DNA of 41,038 nucleotides from Gammaproteobacteria bacterium (lineage in GTDB: Bacteria; Pseudomonadota; Gammaproteobacteria; Thiohalomonadales; Thiohalomonadaceae): positions 1-41,038 of the forward strand of contig QKED01000028.1 in NCBI GenBank assembly GCA_003252455.1, written 5' to 3'. Under the pieces are notes generated by a model. That model searched no databases. It was given only the letters and a program-made list of their open reading frames with translations, and was not told where the DNA came from. Below are positions 1 to 8,496 of the stretch, in pieces. The translations under genes were made by a program, and so were the position numbers. Numbering within the stretch: position 1 is the stretch's first letter; each line of letters begins with the position of its first letter.

Positions 1-243
1 GCCCGCGCCTTCCTCTACGCCGGGGCGCGTGCCGTGCTCGCCTCCCACTGGCCGGTGCGCGACGACGCCACCGCACGCCTCACCAGCGGTACCTTTACCG
101 CGCTCAGCGCAGACCCGAGCCTCACCCGCGCCCAAGCCCTGCGCCAGAGCATGCTCGCCCTCATCGCCGCCGACGACGACCCGAGCCTGGCCCACCCCGA
201 GGCGTGGGCACCGTTCGAGGTGATCGGCGAGGGGGGCCGCTAG
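1..243 (+). CDS. CHAT-domain protein, C-terminal fragment
   Basis: This is the last 80 codons of a gene that begins before the window; the frame is open from base 1 to the TAG at 241-243. The peptide contains FLYAGARAVLASHWPVRDDA, the typical C-terminal signature of CHAT (caspase HetF associated with TPRs) domains, where a strand ending in SxWxV follows the catalytic Cys region. The catalytic His and Cys lie upstream and cannot be checked. CHAT proteins are caspase-like peptidases, usually fused to or encoded beside TPR proteins. The next gene starts 1 nt after the stop and encodes a helical-repeat protein, which fits that pattern. Family assignment is confident; the protease role is inferred. 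Confidence 0.85.
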   Translation, partial: ARAFLYAGARAVLASHWPVRDDATARLTSGTFTALSADPSLTRAQALRQSMLALIAADDDPSLAHPEAWAPFEVIGEGGR

Positions 244-244
244 C

Positions 245-1885
245 ATGTCAACACGCCACACCCTCACCGCCGCACTCCTCGCCATCGCCGCCCTGCTCTG
301 CGCCCCCGCCCTCACCGCCCAAGCGCACACCGACGTGCTGGCCGACTGGTTGGCGCTACCCGAACTCGCCCCCCTGGCCACGCTCAACGCACGCGGCGAA
401 CTCGACCCCTTCTACAAGCTCTACCAACCCGCGGACCCCCTCGCCCGCCGTCTGCTGGCCCAGGCCGGTGCCCTCTGGCTGGAGGGGCGCGACGCCCCCG
501 TCGCGACGCGCATCCTCACCCAGGCCCTACTCGCCCGCGCCCTGTGGCTCAACGGTGAGCCGCAGGCCGCACGGAGCACCCTCGCCGAGGCACTCGACCT
601 GGCCGACGCGGCGGGCTGGGACGCCCGCGCCAGCAACGGCCTACTGCGTGACCAGGCGCGCTACGCCAGCGAGCCGGTGGCCACGCTCGACGCGGCCATC
701 GCCGCCTGTCCCGCCCCGTGTGACGCCGACCGTGTCGCCCTCCAGGCCCGCACCCTACAGCCGCAGGCCACCGCCGCCCCGAGCCTGCTGCGTCGCACCC
801 ACGGCGCCGTGGCCTTCGCCGAGCGGCACTACCCGAACCCCTCGACCGCCCTGGCCGACTTCCTGCGCGACGCTGGTAGCCAGCTCGAAGAGGTGCGCCC
901 GTGGGACGCCCTCGACCACTACCTACGGGCCCTCGACCAGTTGCGCCGCCTCGACCCCGCCCCCCTCGCCCACCTCGACCTCGAAGTGACCATCGCCGAG
1001 TTGATGTTGCGCAACGGCGACTACCCCCGCCTGGCCCTCTTCGCCGACCCCTTGCTGCGCGAGGTGGCCACGCACGAGGGGGCGCTCGACCACCACCAGT
1101 GGCGCGCCTACCACACCCTGCTACGCACCCGCGCACGGGGGCGTCGCCAGCAGTTCAGCAACGACCAGGCCGAGGTCTACGGTGCCGCCCTCGGCGCCCT
1201 GGAGCGACGTTGGAACCGCAATCAGGCGCGCGCACTGCTCACCGACCTGTTCGATACCGACCTCACTGCGCCCACCGAGGCGCTACTCGAACGCCTGCTG
1301 CAGGAGAGCCCCGACAACACCATGCTCCTGGCCATGCAGGCGCGCCGCGCCCACCAACGGGGCGACAGCGCCCAGGCCGTTGGCCTCACCCAGCGTCAGC
1401 TGGAGCGCCTGACACGCCTCGGCGGCGATCCGCTGCTCCCGGCCCTGCAGCGACAACTGGCCGCCTACCAGGGCCAATCGAGTGACGCCGCCTGCCCGGG
1501 CGACGCCTACCCCAATGCCCGTCTGCTGCTGATGATCGAGCTGCGCGACCACGGCGCCTTCGAGGCCGCCGCCTGCCTCGCCCAGGGGCTGGCCGAGAAC
1601 GCCATCGCCTGGGCCGCACGTGGCGAGTACCGCGACGCCCAGACCCTCTGGCAGCTCGCCTACACCCACGCCCGCGTCGGTGACACCGAGCGCGCCTTCG
1701 CCCTGATGCAGCAGGCCGCGGGCATCGCCGCACGCCGCTCCTTCGCCGCCATCGAATCGACCTCCGGCGGCTCCTTGCAACTACTCAAACGCGACCGTTG
1801 GCGCTACCTGCTGTTCCTCGACATCGCCTGGGCCGCGCGCACCGGCGAGCGACCCCAGTCCCTCTCCATCACCTCACGCTATTGA
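245..1885 (+). CDS. Exported helical-repeat (TPR-like) protein, 546 aa
   Basis: The protein starts with a clear Sec signal peptide (ATG 245, hydrophobic residues about 8-25, cleavage near AQA-HT). The rest is Ala/Leu/Arg-rich, strongly helical and has many paired-helix segments typical of divergent TPR or alpha-solenoid repeats, for example ARALWLNGEPQAARSTLAEA near residue 100 and a second set near residues 440-500. No catalytic motif was recognised. The start is 1 nt after the stop of the CHAT gene, so the two are probably translated together and this may be an exported partner of the CHAT protein. Several Cys residues (AACPAPC, AACPG) could form disulfides in the periplasm. I do not recognise a named family. 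Confidence 0.75.
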   Translation: MSTRHTLTAALLAIAALLCAPALTAQAHTDVLADWLALPELAPLATLNARGELDPFYKLYQPADPLARRLLAQAGALWLEGRDAPVATRILTQALLARALWLNGEPQAARSTLAEALDLADAAGWDARASNGLLRDQARYASEPVATLDAAIAACPAPCDADRVALQARTLQPQATAAPSLLRRTHGAVAFAERHYPNPSTALADFLRDAGSQLEEVRPWDALDHYLRALDQLRRLDPAPLAHLDLEVTIAELMLRNGDYPRLALFADPLLREVATHEGALDHHQWRAYHTLLRTRARGRRQQFSNDQAEVYGAALGALERRWNRNQARALLTDLFDTDLTAPTEALLERLLQESPDNTMLLAMQARRAHQRGDSAQAVGLTQRQLERLTRLGGDPLLPALQRQLAAYQGQSSDAACPGDAYPNARLLLMIELRDHGAFEAAACLAQGLAENAIAWAARGEYRDAQTLWQLAYTHARVGDTERAFALMQQAAGIAARRSFAAIESTSGGSLQLLKRDRWRYLLFLDIAWAARTGERPQSLSITSRY

Positions 1886-1897
1886 GGAGCCGAGGTC

Positions 1898-2293
1898 ATG
1901 GATGACAGTGCCAGCCTGTTTCAGCAGCGTCGTCGCTACACCTTGCGCAAGGCGTGGCCCTGGGGGCTGCTGCTGATGGTCGACTTTGTCTACGTCTTGC
2001 ATAGCCCCGATCTGCTACCCGCGCGCTGGGTGGCTGACGAGGCCACCCGCGTGATCGTCGGGCTCGTGGTCGGCTGCATCGCGATCCTGCGCCTCACCTA
2101 CCTGATCTACAGATGCTACCGCTGCCCGGTGTGTAACGCGGTGGTCTTCAGTCGCGGCGGGAGTGGTCATCCTGGCGGCGTGGACCTAGACCCCGTGCGC
2201 TGTAGCAACTGCGGCGCGCCGCTCAAACAGGGCACGGTACACCACCGCCTGCAAAGGCCCGTGTGGCGCGACGATAACGACCCGGAGGCATGA
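1898..2293 (+). CDS. Small membrane protein with C-terminal zinc ribbon, 131 aa
   Basis: ATG 1898 follows a good ribosome site (GAGGAG about 11 nt upstream) and lies 12 nt after the preceding gene, so it is probably cotranscribed. Two hydrophobic segments (about residues 19-36 and 50-70) predict a hairpin membrane anchor. They are followed by a Cys4 arrangement, RCPVCNAVVF then RCSNCGAPL, a typical zinc-ribbon (CxxC...CxxC). The C-terminus is short and polar. Such ribbons bind zinc structurally or mediate protein contacts. No specific function can be assigned. Its place behind the CHAT and helical-repeat genes suggests a shared envelope-associated unit. Confidence 0.75.
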   Translation: MDDSASLFQQRRRYTLRKAWPWGLLLMVDFVYVLHSPDLLPARWVADEATRVIVGLVVGCIAILRLTYLIYRCYRCPVCNAVVFSRGGSGHPGGVDLDPVRCSNCGAPLKQGTVHHRLQRPVWRDDNDPEA

Positions 2294-2336
2294 GCCCAGC
2301 TTGCCTTCACGCCCAGCGTGAGCAGCGTGCGCGCCA

Positions 2337-2374
2337 GCCACCCGCTGCGGTGGCTTTCCACCGCGTCCGGTGGA
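2337..2374 (+). promoter_or_regulatory. Two tandem CCACC-N6-GGTGG dyads upstream of the YfdX gene
   Basis: Two copies of the same dyad lie side by side: GCCACC-N6-GGTGGC at 2337-2354 and TCCACC-N6-GGTGGA at 2357-2374. Their centres are 20 bp apart, about two helical turns, and roughly 95-115 bp upstream of the transcription start predicted from the -24/-12 element at 2435-2451. This geometry suits tandem upstream activator sites of an NtrC-type regulator. The same bases could also fold in RNA as a hairpin (GCGGTGG/CCACCGC, 2347-2364) behind the gene that ends at 2293, so a termination role is possible. Confidence 0.45.
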
Positions 2375-2434
2375 TATGCCCCGACCGGCTCTCGCACGCC
2401 AATGCTAACTCACTGATTCATAGTCGTTCTCACC

Positions 2435-2451
2435 TTGGCACGGCGCGTGCC
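2435..2451 (+). promoter_or_regulatory. Candidate sigma54 (-24/-12) promoter of the YfdX gene
   Basis: The sequence TTGGCACGGCGCGTGCC has a perfect -24 block (TTGGCACG) and GC at -12, with exactly 10 bp between the GG and GC. The -12 block reads GTGCC rather than the usual TTGCA/T. Transcription would start near 2462 and give a leader of about 53 nt to ATG 2515. The element is also a dyad (GGCAC-N5-GTGCC), so it could instead be a repressor operator. A matching element sits before the Hsp20 gene at 7890-7906, and a sigma54 activator gene lies between the two. Confidence 0.5.
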
Positions 2452-2514
2452 CTACTCCTCAGTGACGGCCATCCACAGCCATCCACTGACAGAGACTTCC
2501 AGGAGGAACAGACC

Positions 2515-3981
2515 ATGCTTCACTTTCACCGTACCCCACTCGCCCTCGCCCTACTCACCGCACTCACCCTGGGCCAACAGGTGGCCTGGGCCGAGGGCAA
2601 CGCACAGCTGCGCGAGGAGGTGACCACGCAACCGGGTCGCGTCATCACCCCGGCGGACGAGCAGGTGCTCTCCAACAGCGCCTCGCGCGTGCTGCACCAT
2701 CTGGCCAAGGCGCGTGAGCAGCTGCGGCGCAACGACGCCGACGCGGCCAAACAGGAGCTGGCCCAGGCCCAGACCCTGCTCGACCTGCTGCACGACAACC
2801 TCCCCACCACCCTGGTCAAGACCCAGGTGTGGGGCCAGGATGGGCAGCTCAAATACAGCAGCACCGAGGAGGTGCCCGCAGCCGAGGTACCGATCGTAGC
2901 CACGCTCGACGAGCGCGCCGACTTCGGCCTGGCCAAGGCCCTGCCCCCGGCGACAGCTGCCGACCCGGCGCAGCAGGCGCATATCGACGCCCCGGCCCCC
3001 GAGCTACCGCCCGCGCAGCGTAACGCCCTGGCCACGCCCCCATCCGCCACCCCCGGCGGCGGCGCAAATGTGCAGAGCGCCGGTGCAGAGGTACAGAGCG
3101 CCGATGCAGACGTACAGCCCACAACCCCCAACGCACCGGACAACGCCGACGCGGTGGCCCTCGACAAGGGCCCTGAGCCCGAGGCCAAGAGTGTGCCGGT
3201 GGCGCTGGAGGCCGCCGACGCCGCCCTCTACTACCAGGAGCTGGACCTGCCGCTCAACCTGACCCAGCGCTTCGTCACCGCGGCCAAGGCGGCGCTCGAC
3301 CAGGGCCAGAACGACCAGGCGATCGACCAACTGAGTGGCGCCCTCGACGCCGTGCACATGGTCTCGGCCTACCTCCCGGCGCCCCTGCTCGCCGCGCGTA
3401 TCAACCTGGAGCAGGCCCAGCGTGAGTACGCCGCCGGTGATCTGACCCGTGCCAAGGCCAACCTCGACCAGGCAATCGAGCAGATCCAGCTGGCCAACGC
3501 CCACGGCGCCGTGCCCGCAGCGGACGACGCCCTGCTCAATCAGGCTCAGGCCCTGCGCGCGCGTATCGAGGGCGGCGACAGCGCTAGCGTCGGCGCGGAG
3601 CTGCGCAGCCTCTGGCACCGCGTCGCCACCGAGGCGGAGCGCGCGGTGGCCTACACCCAGTTCGGTTGGGCCAAACTGCGCCACCACGACCCGCTGCACC
3701 AGGCACTCATCGAGGCGCGCCGCTACGTCTCCCTGGCGCGCATCGACGAGAGCGCCAAGCCAGCCGCAGCGGCCAAGGTGCACGAGGAGCTGAATCAGGC
3801 CAAGGTGTGGCTCGACAAGGCGGCCACCGCCGCGGTCGACGACCCGCACGGCGCCGAGAGCGCCACCCTGGAGTCGATCCGCGCCCGCCTCAACGGCCTG
3901 CTACAGGCCAACGACCAACCCGACCCGCAGAGCCTCGGCCAGCTCAAGCAGCAGCTCAACGAGGCCATCGCCCGCACCTGA
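2515..3981 (+). CDS. Exported YfdX-family protein, 488 aa, with long insert and C-terminal extension
   Basis: The start ATG 2515 has an AGGAGG site 8 nt upstream and begins a signal peptide (cleavage near AWA-EG). Residues about 50-110 (helical, with QELAQAQTLLDLLHDN) match the first half of the YfdX fold. Residues about 240-330 (FVTAAKAALDQGQNDQAIDQ through RAKANLDQAIEQI) match the second half. Between them, about residues 160-235 form a Pro/Ala/Asp-rich linker that includes a 21-bp tandem repeat. E. coli YfdX is only about 211 residues, so this protein is more than twice as long, with roughly 150 extra helical residues at the C-terminus. YfdX proteins are small periplasmic stress proteins linked to acid, antibiotic or chaperone-like phenotypes. 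A sigma54-like promoter and the adjacent two-component operon suggest induction by envelope stress. Confidence 0.85.
   Translation: MLHFHRTPLALALLTALTLGQQVAWAEGNAQLREEVTTQPGRVITPADEQVLSNSASRVLHHLAKAREQLRRNDADAAKQELAQAQTLLDLLHDNLPTTLVKTQVWGQDGQLKYSSTEEVPAAEVPIVATLDERADFGLAKALPPATAADPAQQAHIDAPAPELPPAQRNALATPPSATPGGGANVQSAGAEVQSADADVQPTTPNAPDNADAVALDKGPEPEAKSVPVALEAADAALYYQELDLPLNLTQRFVTAAKAALDQGQNDQAIDQLSGALDAVHMVSAYLPAPLLAARINLEQAQREYAAGDLTRAKANLDQAIEQIQLANAHGAVPAADDALLNQAQALRARIEGGDSASVGAELRSLWHRVATEAERAVAYTQFGWAKLRHHDPLHQALIEARRYVSLARIDESAKPAAAAKVHEELNQAKVWLDKAATAAVDDPHGAESATLESIRARLNGLLQANDQPDPQSLGQLKQQLNEAIART
3070..3117 (+). repeat. 21-bp tandem repeat inside the YfdX gene
   Basis: Two 21-bp units (3070-3090 and 3091-3111, differing at three positions) and a partial third unit (3112-3117) encode the repeated peptide VQSAxAx in the Pro/Ala-rich linker. 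The period is a multiple of three, so copy-number change would keep the reading frame and only alter linker length. Confidence 0.8.
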
Positions 3982-3993
3982 GGCGTGTGCCAC

Positions 3994-4012
3994 GGGCGGC
4001 CCCGCGCCGCCC
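3994..4012 (+). other. GC-rich hairpin between the YfdX gene and the small membrane gene
   Basis: GGGCGGC-CCCGC-GCCGCCC forms a 7-bp perfect stem just after the YfdX stop codon. It has no following T-run, so it is a weak terminator at best and may act as an mRNA 3'-end stabiliser or attenuator. Confidence 0.4.
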
Positions 4013-4036
4013 GGTGGCCACCCCGAGGAGTCCAGC

Positions 4037-4222
4037 ATGTCAACCATCCTCGACAGCCCCATCCTGGATACCCTGAGCACCTACGCGGTGATCTTGGGCC
4101 TCCCGCTCTTCTTTCTTATCCTGATCGCCTGGCTGTTTCGCCCGCGAGCGGCGCCGCGGCGCCGCCACCCGCACCCGCCGCAGGCGAGACCCGACGCGGC
4201 GAGCGACCATCAGACCGTATAA
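4037..4222 (+). CDS. Single-pass small membrane protein, 61 aa (CcoQ-like shape)
   Basis: ATG 4037 has a GAGGAG site 7-8 nt upstream. The peptide has one strongly hydrophobic segment (about residues 15-34, YAVILGLPLFFLILIAWLFR) followed by an Arg/His/Pro-rich cytoplasmic tail. The size and the pattern of one membrane helix then basic residues resemble CcoQ/FixQ subunits of cbb3 oxidases, but no ccoN/O/P genes are nearby, so that link is weak. It lies 55 nt after the YfdX gene and 29 nt before the kinase gene. It could belong to the stress locus, perhaps as a small regulator of the kinase; that role is conjecture. Confidence 0.6.
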   Translation: MSTILDSPILDTLSTYAVILGLPLFFLILIAWLFRPRAAPRRRHPHPPQARPDAASDHQTV

Positions 4223-4251
4223 TGGTGCGCTCCGCCTAAGCCATTCACCCC

Positions 4252-5726
4252 ATGCCCCCACCCCGCACCAGCCACCTCTCCCTGCTGCGCTCCATCGCCC
4301 TCCCGGTGGTGGTGAGCGCCGGGCTGTTGCTGCTGGTGCTCGCCAGCCTGGTGCTGATCACCTCGCGCAGCCTGGAGCGCACCACCCCGCTGGAGCAGCA
4401 CCTACAGGTGGTGCAGCGGGTGCAGGACCAGATCCTCGCCATGCAGCACGTCGCCCTGCGCGGCTTCGACCCCTCCACCCCGGTGGAGCGGGTCACCCTC
4501 GCCCTGCTGCACCGCGAGCTGGCCGCCCTGACCCTGGAGCCGGGCCTGCTCACCCAGCGCGCCCACCACCTGCTGGCGTCGGCGCTGGTGCTGCTGGAGT
4601 CCAACGCCATGGCCCCGCACGAGGCGCTGCTGCGCGGCATCGGCCTGCTGCACGAGGCGCTGGTGGAGGAGAACCACGCCCACACCGCCCTGCTCCACGC
4701 GGTGCAGGGGCAGGCACGACTGGAGAAGCGCCTGGCCGCCGTGGCGCTGGTCTCCATCCCCCTCGCCGCGCTGCTGGTGCTGTTCCTGCTGCGCCGTCGC
4801 TTCCTGCTGCCGCTGGCCAACCTCAACGCCCTGCTCACGCGCCTCGGCGAGGGGCGCTACACCCCCGCCGAGCTGACCGACATCGACCCGGTGCTGGAGC
4901 CGCTGGTGGCCAACTACAACCAGATGACCACGCGCCTGGCGCGCCTCGAAGCGGAGCGTCAGGCGCGCCAGGCGGCGCTGGAGGCGGAGGTGAAGGCGGC
5001 CACCCGCGAGCTGCTGGCGCACAACCGCAGCCTGGCCCAGGCCGAGCGTCTCGCCGCCGTGGGCGAGATGGCCGCGAGCATGGCCCACGAGCTGCGCAAC
5101 CCCCTGGCCGGGGTGCAGATGGCCCTGGCCAATCTGCGCCAAGAGCTGGGCCAGGGGCAGGGCCAAGGGCTGAGTGAGGGCGATGCGGGCGAGCGCCTCG
5201 ACCTGGTGGCCAACGAACTGACACGCATCACCGGGCTGATGAACAGCCTGCTCGACCAGGCGCGCCTCACCCCGGAGGCCGACACCCCCGTCGCCCTCGC
5301 CCAGTGCATCGACGAGGTGCTGGTGCTGGCGCGCTACCAGCTGCCGAGCACTATCCAACTGCACGCGCAGATCCCTGAAGGGCTCTGCGCCCGCCTGCCC
5401 GAGGGGCGCCTGCGTCAGGCGCTGCTCAACCTGGCGCTCAACGCCGCCCAGGTGATGCCCGATGGCGGCGAGGTCAGCGTCAGCGCGGGTCACGACGAGC
5501 GACACCTCTGGCTCGCGGTGACGGACCAGGGGCCCGGCTTCCCCGCCGAAGTGCTACAGCGCGGTGTGCGCCCCTTCGCCAGCGCGCGCCAGGGCGGCAC
5601 CGGCCTCGGCTTGGCCACCGTGCGCCGCCTGGCCCAGGACCTCGGCGGCAGCCTGCGCCTGGAGAACCTCGCCCCCCAGGGGGCGCGGGTCACCCTCGAA
5701 CTCCCCTACCATCCAGGAGATGCGCC

Positions 5727-5730
<4 letters not shown>
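4252..5730 (+). CDS. Membrane sensor histidine kinase of an NtrC-type two-component system, 492 aa
   Basis: The N-terminal membrane helix (about residues 14-36), a helical periplasmic region of about 125 residues and a second helix (about 163-182) are followed by a HAMP-like linker and coiled coil. The HisKA box is MAHELRNPL with the phospho-accepting His at about residue 279. The catalytic domain has an N-box (LLNLALNAAQVMPDGGEV), a G1 box (DQGPGF) and a G2 box (GGTGLGL). The kinase should phosphorylate the response regulator whose GTG start overlaps its stop (GTGA, 5727-5730). A TATAAT sequence at 4218-4223 could be a -10 element, but no good -35 is seen. The architecture is that of ZraS/AtoS-like sensors of envelope or metal stress. 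The signal is unknown. Confidence 0.92.
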
Positions 5731-7100
<1,370 letters not shown>

Positions 7101-7137
7101 ACCGGGTGAGGTGACCGCCGGGGCGCGGCAATGAACG

Positions 7138-7169
7138 AAAAAAGCCCCTCACCCCGAAGGGTAGAGGGG
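7138..7169 (-). terminator. Rho-independent terminator of the Hsp20 gene
   Basis: Read on the minus strand, a stem CCCCTC(T)ACCC / GGGTGAGGGG with a TTCG loop is followed by GCTTTTTT. It lies about 50 nt beyond the Hsp20 stop codon. The A6 run is on the wrong side to terminate the plus-strand response-regulator operon. Confidence 0.85.
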
Positions 7170-7219
7170 AAGGTGCAGTTGAGGGGAAAGGGTTGCGGGT
7201 GCGGGGCACCGGGCCCCGC

Positions 7220-7810
7220 TCACCCCGCCTTGGGGATGGTGATGGTGAGCTGACCGGCGTCGAATTGGTCATGCATCTTTGCCGCGTCCACCGGGCCCGG
7301 CAGGGTGAAGTCCTGCTGGAAGGCGCTGGCGTAGTGTGTTTGGCCGTGCGGGTCTTGCCCCTGGACTTGGCCCTTGGCGGTGATGGTCAGGCGCTGTCCG
7401 TCGAGGTGCACCTTGACGTCGTTCTGCGCCACGCCGGGGATCTGCGCCTTGACCACGTAGGCGTCGCCGGCGTCTTTGAGCGTGACCTGGGCGGCAGCGC
7501 TGCCGCCACCTTGATCAACGCCCTGAAACAGCTGATGCATATGGGCCTTCATGCGCGCCATCTCGGCATCCATCACCGTCCAGGGGTCATATTGGGGTGA
7601 GTGGGGGTCGATGGCGGCGAGCGGCGGGACCACGGGGTCCTGCGCCAGTGCCGTCGGGGGCATCGCGGCCTGGACCTGGGCTTGGGCCGCCGCAGCGGCG
7701 TCCAGGTGTTGCACCAGGGCGTGGGTGAGGTAGAGCTGGGCACCGGCCGTGGCGAACAGGGCCACCACACCGCACCCCAGCAGGGCACGTTTGATCACGA
7801 GGTGATTCAT
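7220..7810 (-). CDS. Exported or membrane-anchored small heat-shock protein (Hsp20), 196 aa
   Basis: The alpha-crystallin domain occupies about residues 105-196: AYVVKAQIPGVAQNDVKVHL, then GQRLTITAKG and a final strand GQLTITIPKAG. Unlike cytosolic IbpA-type proteins, this one begins with a basic then hydrophobic stretch (about residues 6-30) resembling a signal peptide or membrane anchor, so the chaperone probably works in the periplasm. The start ATG at 7810 is chosen because AAGGAGGAG lies just upstream; a longer reading to 7885 would overlap the predicted transcription start. A -24/-12-like element lies about 80 bp upstream (7890-7906). The gene converges with the two-component operon and has its own terminator. 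Its role is probably to hold unfolded envelope proteins. Confidence 0.88.
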   Translation of the reverse strand: MNHLVIKRALLGCGVVALFATAGAQLYLTHALVQHLDAAAAAQAQVQAAMPPTALAQDPVVPPLAAIDPHSPQYDPWTVMDAEMARMKAHMHQLFQGVDQGGGSAAAQVTLKDAGDAYVVKAQIPGVAQNDVKVHLDGQRLTITAKGQVQGQDPHGQTHYASAFQQDFTLPGPVDAAKMHDQFDAGQLTITIPKAG

Positions 7811-7889
7811 GGTCTCCTCCTTGGCGGGGTGCCCCGCTCGGGGCGCCACCGCTGTCTCGGGTTGCTTGAGGGTTGCTACATCCATGCTA

Positions 7890-7906
7890 TGGCACCCTCT
7901 GTGCCA
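7890..7906 (-). promoter_or_regulatory. Candidate sigma54 promoter or dyad operator before the Hsp20 gene
   Basis: TGGCAC-N5-GTGCCA is a perfect dyad with the 10-bp GG-to-GC spacing of -24/-12 promoters. On the minus strand it would start transcription near 7880 and give a leader of about 70 nt to the Hsp20 ATG. Because it is symmetrical it could also fire toward the DUF202 gene at 8092. The -12 half reads GTGCC, the same variant as at 2435-2451, so a shared dyad-binding repressor is the main alternative. Confidence 0.5.
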
Positions 7907-7972
7907 ACCCTAAGAGACTCTATAAATCAATCAGTTGCGTTTTTGTGGCGACACGAGTTCGGTGCGCACGGG

Positions 7973-8002
7973 GGATTCGCCCCGCCGGAAAGGGGCAAAT
8001 CC
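7973..8002. promoter_or_regulatory. Imperfect inverted repeat between the Hsp20 and DUF202 genes
   Basis: GGATTCGCCCC (7973-7983) and GGGGCAAATCC (7992-8002) pair over 10 of 11 bases with an 8-nt spacer. Its centre is about 107 bp upstream of the Hsp20 start of transcription predicted from the -24/-12 element, a usual distance for an activator site. It does not match the CCACC-N6-GGTGG dyads before the YfdX gene, so a common regulator is not shown. Confidence 0.35.
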
Positions 8003-8091
8003 ACCACCCCGGTCCGGCGTTGCCAAGCCGCAGGCGCGCGGCTAACCTCAACCCCACCCCTCTCCCCTCGACATTCCCCCCCGGAGACGCG

Positions 8092-8457
8092 ATGACGGAG
8101 CCCCACGACCCCCGCGCCCTGTTCGCTGCCGAACGCACCCTACTCGCCTGGACCCGCACCTCCACCACACTGATGGGACTCGGCTTCGTCGTGGAGCGCT
8201 TTGGGTTGTTCGTGCAGATGAGCGCCGGGGGCGGACCAACGCCCCTGCATCGGGGGGTCTCTCTGGCCATCGGCATCGCCTTCATCCTCATCGGCGTGGC
8301 GGTCCTACTCGTCTCGGCCCGGCGCTTTCGCTGCGCCGTGGCGGCCCTCGAACCCCAGCTGCGGCTCCCCGGCTACGGGGTGCAGGCCCCGGCCCTGTTC
8401 AACGAGGGGTTGGCACTGGTCGGGCTGCTGCTGATCGGCTATTTGGCCCTGATCTGA
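8092..8457 (+). CDS. DUF202 (YidH-like) small membrane protein, 121 aa
   Basis: The N-terminal segment LFAAERTLLAWTRTSTTLMG is the hallmark of the DUF202/YidH family. It is followed by three membrane helices (about residues 20-38, 58-80 and 103-120), the usual topology and length. ATG 8092 has a GGAG site 6 nt upstream. The family has no settled biochemical role in bacteria; eukaryotic relatives include the N-terminal part of VTC-type proteins. It is divergent from the Hsp20 gene and shares its regulatory gap, so it may belong to the same stress regulon. Confidence 0.85.
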   Translation: MTEPHDPRALFAAERTLLAWTRTSTTLMGLGFVVERFGLFVQMSAGGGPTPLHRGVSLAIGIAFILIGVAVLLVSARRFRCAVAALEPQLRLPGYGVQAPALFNEGLALVGLLLIGYLALI

Positions 8458-8496
8458 ACGACACGGGCGCTCGACGCCGGGGCGGAGGGGGCGTGC

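Noticed and set aside
3004-3849. Long minus-strand open frame inside the YfdX gene
   Set aside because: Such antisense frames are common in high-GC coding DNA. It has no ribosome site and no recognisable domain, while the plus-strand frame has a signal peptide and a known family.
4402-5505. Long minus-strand frame opposite the histidine kinase
   Set aside because: It is Gln/Gly-rich shadow sequence of a kinase with complete motifs; no independent support.
7811-7885. 25-residue N-terminal extension of Hsp20
   Set aside because: It has a poor ribosome site and would cover the predicted transcription start; AAGGAGGAG precedes the ATG at 7810.
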